Shown here: positions 1 through 4,557 of the stretch, in pieces
Layout of the letters: every line of letters begins with the position of its first letter
Position numbering within the stretch: position 1 is the first letter of the stretch
DNA from: Nostocaceae cyanobacterium CSSed10_463m
Lineage (GTDB): Bacteria > Cyanobacteriota > Cyanobacteriia > Cyanobacteriales > Nostocaceae
NCBI GenBank assembly: GCA_003556955.1
Contig: PWQB01000336.1
Location: forward strand, 1-5,000
DNA: 5,000 nucleotides
Direction of reading: 5' to 3'
Notes under the pieces: model-generated
What the model saw: the letters and a program-made list of their open reading frames with translations, nothing else
The model's database searches: none
What the model was told of the DNA's origin: nothing
Made by a program: the position numbers and the translations under genes

Positions 1-377
1 CCGGACATTCCCAGATGCTTACTAGCCTAGCTTTTACGCCAGACGGGTCAAATTTGGTGACAGCCAGCCGCGATCGCACTATTAAAATTTGGAGTCAAAA
101 TTCTCACGAGCCAGTACGCACCCTCACAGGACATAATAATTGGGTGAATGCGATCGCCGTCAATCCCGATGGACAAACCTTAGCCAGTGCCGGCAGAGAT
201 GGCGTAAAACTGTGGAATTTAACTACAGGAGAGTTACAAAATACACTCTTAGGGACTTCTGACTGGGTAAGTGCGATCGCCTTTAGTCCAGATGGTCAAA
301 CCCTCGCCAGTGGTAGTTTTGATGGCAAAGTGACTATTTGGGCAATGCCTAAGACAGCAATTAGCTCACAGGATTAG
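1..377 (+). CDS. WD40-repeat protein, C-terminal end (5' truncated by window)
   Basis: The reading frame is open from base 3 with no stop upstream, so the ATG at 15 is internal and the true start lies before the window. About 124 residues are visible, forming three WD40 blades. Each has the core V/L-x-A/S-[IL]-A-[FV]-x-P-DG, then a T/SAS/G-x-x-D strand and a closing IW or LW. The closing pairs are KIW, KLW and TIW, followed by a short tail to the TAG at 375-377. GH dipeptides precede the first two visible blades; the third has GTS instead. The second blade (AGRDGVKLW) is one residue shorter than the usual D-x-T-[IV]-K-[IL]-W. WD40 propellers are protein-interaction scaffolds. In cyanobacteria they are often fused to kinase, NTPase or caspase-like N-terminal domains, but nothing here shows which, so no specific function is assigned. 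No signal or membrane segment is visible in this part. Confidence 0.93.
   Translation, partial: GHSQMLTSLAFTPDGSNLVTASRDRTIKIWSQNSHEPVRTLTGHNNWVNAIAVNPDGQTLASAGRDGVKLWNLTTGELQNTLLGTSDWVSAIAFSPDGQTLASGSFDGKVTIWAMPKTAISSQD
70..280. repeat. Three HIP1 octamers (GCGATCGC) inside the WD40 gene
   Basis: Full GCGATCGC copies lie at 70-77, 150-157 and 273-280. Further copies in the window are at 1464-1471, 4802-4809 and 4912-4919. HIP1 is the highly iterated palindrome of many cyanobacterial genomes, and this density is a strong taxonomic marker. Copies 150-157 and 273-280 are in the same codon phase and encode the Ala-Ile-Ala of equivalent positions in consecutive WD40 blades. Copy 70-77 is in another phase and contributes Arg-Asp-Arg. 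Confidence 0.9.
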
Positions 378-408
378 ATCCCCGACTTCTTTGAGAAGTC
401 GGGGATCT
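376..408. repeat. Perfect 15-bp palindromic repeat overlapping the WD40 stop codon
   Basis: The arms 376-390 (AGATCCCCGACTTCT) and 394-408 are exact reverse complements with a 3-base TTG between them. The left arm begins on the second base of the TAG stop codon. In RNA this gives a very stable hairpin directly after the WD40 gene, but no T-run follows (CTGGGTATTA), so it is not a classical intrinsic terminator. It may instead protect the 3' end of the mRNA or block readthrough. The core GATCCCCGACTTCT is one I recognise as a dispersed palindrome common in Nostoc-type genomes. That family assignment is from memory; the palindrome itself is seen directly. Confidence 0.8.
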
Positions 409-495
409 GGGTATTACGAGATTTGAGCTACTTGGTAAATATAGTTACCTTCACTATGATATTCTTTATTTTGGGAAAATTTAGCTGAAATACAG

Positions 496-526
496 AAAAA
501 TCTTGGTATATAAACGAAATACCAAG
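496..526 (-). terminator. Possible intrinsic terminator for the Coq4-family gene (- strand)
   Basis: Bases 502-509 (CTTGGTAT) and 519-526 (ATACCAAG) are perfect 8-bp inverted arms around a 9-base loop. Read on the minus strand, the stem is followed at once by ATTTTT (501-496), the layout of a Rho-independent terminator. The stem is AT-rich, with three G:C pairs of eight, and lies about 190 bases beyond the Coq4-family stop. Readthrough of the intervening MITE-like repeat is therefore required. Confidence 0.35.
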
Positions 527-598
527 TAGGTTGGGTTAAGCGCAGCCCAACCCAACGCTGCCAATGATGTTGGGTTTGGTTACGTCAACCCAACCTAC
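526..598. repeat. MITE-like imperfect hairpin with GTAGGTTGGGTT terminal inverted repeats
   Basis: The ends 526-537 (GTAGGTTGGGTT) and 587-598 (AACCCAACCTAC) are perfect 12-bp inverted repeats. Inside, 544-556 pairs with 569-581 with one mismatch and one G:T, leaving a 12-base loop (557-568), so nearly the whole 73-base unit folds back on itself. No coding capacity and no obvious target-site duplication are visible (ACCAA on the left, AATTT on the right). The terminal sequence matches a short non-autonomous repeat type I associate with Nostocales genomes. On the + strand it is followed by AATTTTTT (599-606), so it may also act as a terminator for transcripts coming from the WD40 side. Confidence 0.75.
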
Positions 599-712
599 AA
601 TTTTTTGCCCTGTTTTAAGCTGGCCACGCCACTACATTTACTTCTAATTTGGGGTTTAGAAATAGTCCCTAGCCCTGCATTAAAAGGAGCATCAATGTGG
701 CATATTTTGCAA

Positions 713-1330
713 TCATGCAGTCTTTGTGATTGGCGGTAAGGATAAGCGTTTTCTTACCTCAGTAATTGAGTCTAACCAATGTTCTTCAAAACGATGCCCC
801 AAGAGAAATTCAGCATTTTTACCCAATTCTCTACCTGTCTTCACATTAGTAAAAATTGCTGGAACTTGTTGAGGGGCAAGAATAGGATAGAGTAACTGAG
901 CTATCCCTAAACTGATTTTTAGCGACTTGCTGTAGTTTTGGGCAACGGCAAAAGCTAGAACCCCAATTTCTCCAGCATAGCTAGTATCAAAACCCAGTAA
1001 AACATGAAAAATATCGTGAGTAACTACATATCGCAAAGCGAATACATTACATCTAGCAACCTCTTCTAATTCTGGACTGATATTGAATGGTTGCAGATGA
1101 TTTGCTACTATATGGTCAGCATATTCACGTCCCAAAGAGCCTTGAGGATATTGGCTTAATTTCTCCAAATTAATAGGGGGATGATATCCCACAACTTCTT
1201 TTAACTGAGCAGCTACTTCTGGGGAGACTTTAGCACCTAATAAGTCTGATTTGAGAATCGCAAAATCTCCCAAATGCTCGGAATTTTGATAACTCAGCAG
1301 CGTTTTAATTTGTTGAAATTTCTTGAACAT
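713..1330 (-). CDS. Coq4-family protein (putative metal-binding quinone-pathway protein)
   Basis: This is a 205-residue protein close to the usual size of the Coq4 core. The defining motif is complete: H105-D106-x-x-H109-x11-E121, which coordinates a metal, described as zinc, in the family. Also family-like are the upstream G-x-L-G-R-x-Y segment (residues 64-70) and the helical surroundings. Eukaryotic COQ4 works in coenzyme Q synthesis, where it has been linked to oxidative removal of the C1 carboxyl group. Cyanobacteria are expected to make plastoquinone, so the substrate here is unknown and I give no symbol. No signal peptide or clear transmembrane helix is seen. In-frame GTG (1336), ATG (1333) and ATG (1330) are all possible starts. 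AGGAGG at 1342-1337 leaves 0, 3 and 6 bases to them, so 1330 is preferred. It is transcribed alone, convergent with the WD40 gene and divergent from the 70-residue gene. Confidence 0.88.
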   Translation of the reverse strand: MFKKFQQIKTLLSYQNSEHLGDFAILKSDLLGAKVSPEVAAQLKEVVGYHPPINLEKLSQYPQGSLGREYADHIVANHLQPFNISPELEEVARCNVFALRYVVTHDIFHVLLGFDTSYAGEIGVLAFAVAQNYSKSLKISLGIAQLLYPILAPQQVPAIFTNVKTGRELGKNAEFLLGHRFEEHWLDSITEVRKRLSLPPITKTA

Positions 1331-1336
1331 CATCAC

Positions 1337-1342
1337 CCTCCT
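1337..1342 (-). promoter_or_regulatory. Strong ribosome binding site of the Coq4-family gene
   Basis: On the minus strand AGGAGG (1342 to 1337) is a full match to the Shine-Dalgarno consensus. Its spacing of 6 bases to the ATG at 1330, against 3 bases to the ATG at 1333 and none to the GTG at 1336, decides the start choice. Such a complete site is unusual in this window, where several other genes have weak sites or none. Confidence 0.7.
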
Positions 1343-1599
1343 GTATTTGGGGTAACACGTAACTACTTAATCGAGCCGCAGGGGTTGATTTTCTCTTAGT
1401 CCGCGCAGAAAGACTTGGTTTGTATAGTTCCGCACAGTCCAGGGACATCAAGAGCAGATTTAGGCGATCGCTGTTAAACTCAGAGCAGCAATTAAACCAG
1501 TAACATAACAAAACATTAAACTTCATTGCGAATCTAGAAGTTAAGCAAAACTATGTGATAAGTTCTGGTGATGTGAAGACACAGCCGAGAACTAAGAAA

Positions 1600-1603
1600 G
1601 GAG
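1600..1603 (+). promoter_or_regulatory. Ribosome binding site supporting a GTG start
   Basis: AAAGGAG spans 1597-1603, with GGAG at 1600-1603. It stands 6 bases before GTG 1610 and 12 bases before the in-frame ATG at 1616, which favours the GTG as the start of the 70-residue protein. Confidence 0.6.
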
Positions 1604-1609
1604 AACCCA

Positions 1610-1822
1610 GTGGCAATGGAATCAAATATTTCAACGGGCGCAGCTGTAACCAATGAAGACTTCAGCGAATATGTTGCCCACTTGCAACTTCACATGACTC
1701 TACAAGCCCGTAATCTGGTTCCAACCTTGAAGCAGACATTCTCAGTTGCAGATAGCCGAGAACAACTGCTTCACCAAACTCAAGCCAACTTTGAAAAGCT
1801 AATTTCCCGACAAGGGCTATAA
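1610..1822 (+). CDS. Small protein of unknown function (70 residues)
   Basis: I do not recognise this protein. Seventy residues are encoded from a GTG start that fits the GGAG at 1600-1603. Starting at the ATG at 1616 instead would give 68 residues. The protein is soluble-looking, with no cysteine, no signal peptide and no membrane segment, and it is near neutral or slightly acidic (about 7 acidic and 5 basic residues). A Ser/Thr/Ala-rich start (residues 5-14) is followed by what look like two amphipathic helices, roughly 16-44 and 47-67, separated near Pro38/Asp48 and rich in Gln, Leu and His. It has its own strong ribosome site and its own terminator-like structure, and stands 220 bases from the next gene, which suggests a single-gene transcript. 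Supporting evidence that it is real is the good ribosome site, ordinary composition and the terminator 3' to it. Confidence 0.75.
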   Translation: MAMESNISTGAAVTNEDFSEYVAHLQLHMTLQARNLVPTLKQTFSVADSREQLLHQTQANFEKLISRQGL

Positions 1823-1851
1823 CTAGATAAAATTTTTGATATTTTTCTCAT

Positions 1852-1915
1852 AAAATAGAAGCAGATACTGTTGGGTCAACAGCAAGGTTGTGATCATCAG
1901 GTCTGCTTTATTTTT
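1852..1915 (+). terminator. Branched terminator-like structure after the 70-residue gene
   Basis: The outer arms AAGCAGA (1859-1865) and TCTGCTT (1902-1908) pair perfectly. Allowing G1858 to bulge, the stem extends through 1852-1857 and 1909-1914 to 13 bp, with the T-rich TTTATTTTT forming its 3' side. Inside the 36-base loop sits a second hairpin, CTGTTG (1868-1873) with CAACAG (1877-1882) around GGT. The position, 30-90 bases after the stop, and the T-rich end suit an intrinsic terminator. The internal hairpin makes it more elaborate than usual, so a small stable RNA or 3'-end processing product is an alternative. Confidence 0.55.
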
Positions 1916-2042
1916 GTGTGTTTAATTATCATATTTTACTATCTAGTCATAAAAATCACTCTTGCGGAGCAAGAACTAGAAGCCAAAAGCCGTTAAAATT
2001 GATTATTGCAACAGTTCCTCAGACCCAGTAAGTTAAGGCTAA

Positions 2043-3299
2043 ATGGCAGCTCGAATTAAAATGACTTCATTACTTCCTCGAAACCTCAGCGTTGTCATCC
2101 GGCCAGCCCAATACCGGGATCTGGACGGAATTGAACAAATAACTCAAGACTCCTTCGCTACCCTGACTCCTAAAGAGGCGCAGCTGGCCATCCAGCAGAT
2201 GCAATGGTTAAGACGTTGGTATGGATGCTTGAAATTTTTGAGTTGGTTTCCTAACCCTCTGAAATATCGCTTCTGTGCCTACGTAGCAGAGCAAGGGCGA
2301 GTGCTTTTAGGAATGATTCAAGTGACACCTTTCAACCGCACACGCAGTACATGGCGGATTGATCGGGTCATGCTGGCTCCATCTGTGGAGAAGCAAGCAG
2401 TCGGCTCGCAACTTTTGCGCCATTGCTTTGAGTCGATTTTGGAAGCTCGGACTTGGCTATTAGAAGTTAGTATTAACGATAAAGACGCACTGGCACTATA
2501 TCGCCAAAATGGGTTTCAGCGTCTAGCAGAAATGACCTATTGGGAAATTAAACCCGAATTGCTGGCTGAATTAGCGCAAGCCGAGCCTGATTTGCCCAAT
2601 CTTCTCCCTGTAAGTAATGCCGATGCTCAGTTACTCTATCAGTTAGATACAGCATCAATGCCGCCTTTGGTGCGTCAGGTGTTTGACCGCAACACACGGG
2701 ACTTTAAAACCAGCTTGTTTGGTGCTTTAACTGATGCTGTGAAGCAGTGGGTGACTAAAACCGAAGTCGTTAGTGGCTATGTGTTTGAACCCCAACGTAA
2801 AGCCGCAATTGGCTATTTTCAAGTCCAACTTGACCGCAAAGGTAAAAATCCTCATGTCGCCACCCTGACAGTTCACCCAGCTTATACCTGGCTATACCCA
2901 GAGTTACTTTCTCAATTAGCTCGCATTGTCCAAGATTTTCCCCGTCAAGGTTTACAATTAGCATCCTCAGACTACCAAGCTGAACGAGAAGAATATTTAG
3001 AGCGCATTGGCGCAGAACGCATAGAACATACCCTAGTGATGTCTCGTTCTGTTTGGCATAAGCTGCGGGAGTCTAAATTTGTTTCCTTAGAAGGGATTCA
3101 GTGGACTGGGGTGTTACAAGGTTTGCAACCTGCTCGAAAACCAATCCCTGGAGGGATGTCATGGATACAACAAAGGCAGCAACCAACTTCAGATAGACCA
3201 GCGCCAACTAAGTCAGAACCTGTCACTTTTAAGTGCGAAAATTTGAGTATCGAATCTTTGCCCATTTCTGAGACAACAGAAACAAAACAGGAGAACTAG
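2043..3299 (+). CDS. Tandem GNAT-type N-acetyltransferase-like protein
   Basis: This 418-residue protein has an N-terminal GNAT domain (about 17-170). It begins with VVIRPAQYRDLDGI, the usual R-x-A-x-x-x-D entry strand. Next come the acetyl-CoA region R108-V-M-L-A-P then EKQAVGSQLL (116-125), a variant of the Q/R-x-x-G-x-G/A loop, and N145 with ALALYRQNGF (149-158), the typical motif-B ending. Residues about 185-345 look like a second, degenerate GNAT fold: IGYFQV, TLTVHPAY, a helix, then LERIGAERIEHTLVMSR, with no acetyl-CoA loop. A polar Pro/Gln/Thr tail follows from about 370. The substrate is unknown. No strong ribosome site precedes ATG 2043 (AAGG at 2035-2038 is weak), and ATG 2061 is an alternative with no better site. 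It ends 1 base before ruvX, implying co-transcription. A cytoplasmic location is likely. Confidence 0.85.
   Translation: MAARIKMTSLLPRNLSVVIRPAQYRDLDGIEQITQDSFATLTPKEAQLAIQQMQWLRRWYGCLKFLSWFPNPLKYRFCAYVAEQGRVLLGMIQVTPFNRTRSTWRIDRVMLAPSVEKQAVGSQLLRHCFESILEARTWLLEVSINDKDALALYRQNGFQRLAEMTYWEIKPELLAELAQAEPDLPNLLPVSNADAQLLYQLDTASMPPLVRQVFDRNTRDFKTSLFGALTDAVKQWVTKTEVVSGYVFEPQRKAAIGYFQVQLDRKGKNPHVATLTVHPAYTWLYPELLSQLARIVQDFPRQGLQLASSDYQAEREEYLERIGAERIEHTLVMSRSVWHKLRESKFVSLEGIQWTGVLQGLQPARKPIPGGMSWIQQRQQPTSDRPAPTKSEPVTFKCENLSIESLPISETTETKQEN
3289..3293 (+). promoter_or_regulatory. Ribosome binding site deciding the ruvX TTG start
   Basis: AGGAG lies inside the last codons of the GNAT gene, 7 bases before TTG 3301 and 46 bases before the first in-frame ATG (3340). 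It supports initiation at TTG with coupling to translation of the upstream gene. Confidence 0.6.
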
Positions 3300-3300
3300 T

Positions 3301-3816
3301 TTGACTGGTACAAGTCCCCAATCTCAAATCCCAAATCGTATGACATCCCCAGAGCAACGACAACCGTTTATTTCCGCATTGGGTTTAGATTTCGGTCGCA
3401 AGCGGATGGGTGTAGCGGGGTGCGATGGTACTGGTTTAATTGCTACAGGACTGACAACTATTGAGCGGACAAGTTTTGAGCGAGATGTGGAGCAAATCCG
3501 CAACCTAGTCGAGGCGCGTCAGGTGCAAGTCTTGGTGCTGGGTTTGCCCTACTCGATGGATGGGACTCTAGGATTCCAGGCGCGTCATGTACTGAAATTT
3601 GGCAAAAAGTTGGCGAAAGTCCTGAATTTGCCTGTGGAATATGTAGATGAGCGATTAACTTCCTTTCAAGCAGAACAACTGTTAATAGCAGAAAATCGCT
3701 CTCCATCACGCCATAAAGGTTTAATTGACCGGAAAGCAGCATCAATAATTTTGCAACAATGGCTGGATACTAGGCGAGCTAACTTCCAGAAATCAGTGTT
3801 AGCCTTAGAGTATTGA
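3301..3816 (+). CDS. ruvX: RuvX/YqgF, RNase H-fold nuclease (putative pre-16S rRNA nuclease / Holliday junction resolvase)
   Basis: The protein has 171 residues if started at TTG 3301, or 158 from ATG 3340. Family hallmarks appear in order: LGLDFGRKRMGVA (27-39) with catalytic Asp30; VLGLPYSMDGTLG (79-91); VDERLTS (115-121) with Glu117; and D143 in IDRKAASIILQQWLD (142-156). The D-E-D triad of the RNase H-like fold is therefore intact. In E. coli YqgF matures the 5' end of 16S rRNA, and family members are also described as Holliday-junction resolvases; I cannot separate these roles from sequence. The core matches the usual length of about 140 residues. The extra N-terminal part (residues 5-13) is translated from a degenerate heptad repeat and is unlikely to be conserved. 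The gene follows the GNAT gene by 1 base and precedes the DUF3727 gene by 154 bases. Confidence 0.95.
   Translation: MTGTSPQSQIPNRMTSPEQRQPFISALGLDFGRKRMGVAGCDGTGLIATGLTTIERTSFERDVEQIRNLVEARQVQVLVLGLPYSMDGTLGFQARHVLKFGKKLAKVLNLPVEYVDERLTSFQAEQLLIAENRSPSRHKGLIDRKAASIILQQWLDTRRANFQKSVLALEY
3315..3335 (+). repeat. Degenerate heptanucleotide tandem repeat at the start of ruvX
   Basis: Three adjoining heptads, TCCCCAA (3315-3321), TCTCAAA (3322-3328) and TCCCAAA (3329-3335), sit between the ribosome site with TTG start and the in-frame ATG 3340. They resemble the short tandemly repeated heptads (STRR) known from heterocystous cyanobacteria. If TTG is the start they encode the Ser-Pro-Gln-Ser-Gln-Ile-Pro-Asn run. 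Confidence 0.55.
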
Positions 3817-3849
3817 TACCTTTTCACGTGATATTCTGAAAGCTTAGTA

Positions 3850-3877
3850 GAGTGCTGAGTTCTGAGTGCTGAGTATA
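3850..3877 (+). repeat. Heptanucleotide tandem repeat (GAGTGCT type) between ruvX and the DUF3727 gene
   Basis: The units are GAGTGCT (3850-3856), GAGTTCT (3857-3863) and GAGTGCT (3864-3870), followed by a broken fourth unit GAGTATA (3871-3877). This is a typical STRR of Nostoc-type genomes. The end of the array can fold as CTGAG (3869-3873) with CTCAG (3880-3884), a short hairpin followed by TTTATT. That is too weak to call as a terminator. Confidence 0.8.
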
Positions 3878-3970
3878 ACCTCAGTTTATTCAAGGACATT
3901 AAGCGATCAGCATTGTCCTAATCGATACGGCTACGGCTATATTTATTTTATAAAATTTTACATTTCGGCT

Positions 3971-4543
3971 ATGTTACCCTCTCCATTTCCTGATGAAAAT
4001 GATCATGCTCATGCAGGTTCCATCACTTTGACCGATGACACCGGGCGAACCCTGGAATGTTACGTTGAACATTCGCTTTCGGTGGATGGTCAAGAATATG
4101 TTTTACTGCTTCCTGTAGACTCACCCATAGAAATTTTTGCTTGGCAAGGTGACGACGAAGAAGAAGAGGCCGTTTTGGTAGATGATGATGCTATCATTAA
4201 CAAAATTTTTGGCACGGCTCAAGCTGTTTTAGCTGAACAAAATTTGATCGTCAAAAATACTGCTTATGCTCTAACAGTGGCGGGTGATTTACCAGCAGTG
4301 GAAGAATCAGAACTTTTCACCTTAGAAATTGAGGATGAAGAGGCAGATTTGGAGCCTGAACAGTTGCAGCTACTAGCTAGCTTCTATGATACAGATCAAG
4401 AATACGCAGTTTACACACCCCTCGATCCTTTGCTGTTTTTTGCCCGGATTTCCAATACAGGCAAACCAGAACTACTTTCCCCGGAGGAATTTAAGAAAGT
4501 ACAACCACTGTTAGAAGAACAACTTTTTAACGAAGTCGAATAA
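3971..4543 (+). CDS. DUF3727 protein with an N-terminal DUF1292-like segment
   Basis: This is a 190-residue acidic protein. Residues about 16-58 (SITLTDDTGRTL... then VDGQEYVLLLPVD) look like DUF1292, the small beta-rich domain of Bacillus YrzB. An acidic linker (61-73, DDEEEE and DDD) leads to the part I assign to DUF3727 (about 75-182), including YDTDQEYAVYTPLDPLLFFAR (139-159) and a helical acidic end. The molecular function is unknown. No signal peptide or membrane helix is seen. The start at ATG 3971 is chosen because the longer frame (GTG 3866) begins inside the heptad repeat and translates to non-conserved-looking sequence. There is no clear ribosome site before 3971. TTGTCC (3913) with TATATT (3938) is a weak promoter candidate with a 19-base spacer. 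The gene is followed after 13 bases by yqeG and preceded by ruvX, so a joint transcript is plausible. Confidence 0.85.
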   Translation: MLPSPFPDENDHAHAGSITLTDDTGRTLECYVEHSLSVDGQEYVLLLPVDSPIEIFAWQGDDEEEEAVLVDDDAIINKIFGTAQAVLAEQNLIVKNTAYALTVAGDLPAVEESELFTLEIEDEEADLEPEQLQLLASFYDTDQEYAVYTPLDPLLFFARISNTGKPELLSPEEFKKVQPLLEEQLFNEVE

Positions 4544-4557
4544 ATTCAAAATTCAAA
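4544..4557 (+). repeat. Direct heptad pair ATTCAAA-ATTCAAA joining the DUF3727 gene and yqeG
   Basis: Two perfect copies of ATTCAAA (4544-4550 and 4551-4557) fill the whole gap between the TAA stop (4541-4543) and the yqeG start. The last A of the second copy is the first base of the ATG. The pair replaces any Shine-Dalgarno sequence. AT-rich heptads of this type are common between genes in Nostoc relatives. Confidence 0.6.

Larger units (their letters stand above)
378..712. other. Intergenic region between convergent genes, no convincing gene
   Basis: This 335-base stretch lies between the 3' ends of the WD40 gene (+) and the Coq4-family gene (-). It holds the palindrome continuing to 408, an AT-rich stretch (409-501), a small hairpin (502-526) and the MITE-like repeat (526-598) followed by AATTTTTT. 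Bases 599-712 show no repeat and no credible gene. The only coding-like signal is a 14-codon reading frame at 695-739 with AAGGAG 5 bases upstream, which I treat as unproven. Confidence 0.7.
1331..1609. other. Divergent intergenic spacer
   Basis: This 279-base region lies between the starts of the Coq4-family gene (-) and the 70-residue gene (+), so it should carry promoters for both. It contains one HIP1 site (1464-1471). I could not identify a convincing -35/-10 pair for either direction. GTA-N9-TAC at 1352-1366 resembles an NtcA site but has the wrong spacing. A 73-codon minus-strand reading frame here (1305-1526) lacks a ribosome site and overlaps the Coq4-family start, so it is not called as a gene. 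Confidence 0.55.

Noticed and set aside
1352..1366. NtcA-like site GTA-N-TAC in the divergent spacer
   Set aside because: The spacing is 9 bases rather than the 8 required by the GTA-N8-TAC consensus, and no -10 box stands at the expected distance.
1305..1526. 73-codon reading frame on the minus strand upstream of the Coq4-family gene
   Set aside because: It has no ribosome site, runs over the Coq4-family ribosome site and start in another frame, and its translation (scattered Cys/Arg/Ser, no recognisable domain) does not look like a conserved protein.
1960..1974. Small hairpin TCTTGC-GGA-GCAAGA before the GNAT gene
   Set aside because: Six base pairs without a T-run or conserved context is too short to call as a terminator or riboswitch.
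2770..2964. Minus-strand reading frame inside the GNAT gene
   Set aside because: It is fully contained in a well-supported gene on the other strand and has no recognisable domain.
3824..3831. TCACGTGA palindrome just after ruvX
   Set aside because: An 8-base palindrome alone, with no second copy or promoter nearby, is not enough to call an operator.
3458..3899. Two minus-strand reading frames opposite ruvX (3458-3745 and 3666-3899)
   Set aside because: They lie antisense to conserved RuvX motifs, the second starts beyond the heptad repeat, and neither shows a domain or ribosome site.
3866..3970. N-terminal extension of the DUF3727 protein from GTG 3866
   Set aside because: The start falls within the GAGTGCT heptad repeat and the extra 35 residues, rich in Tyr and aromatic residues, come from AT-rich spacer sequence. 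ATG 3971 gives a sensible domain start.
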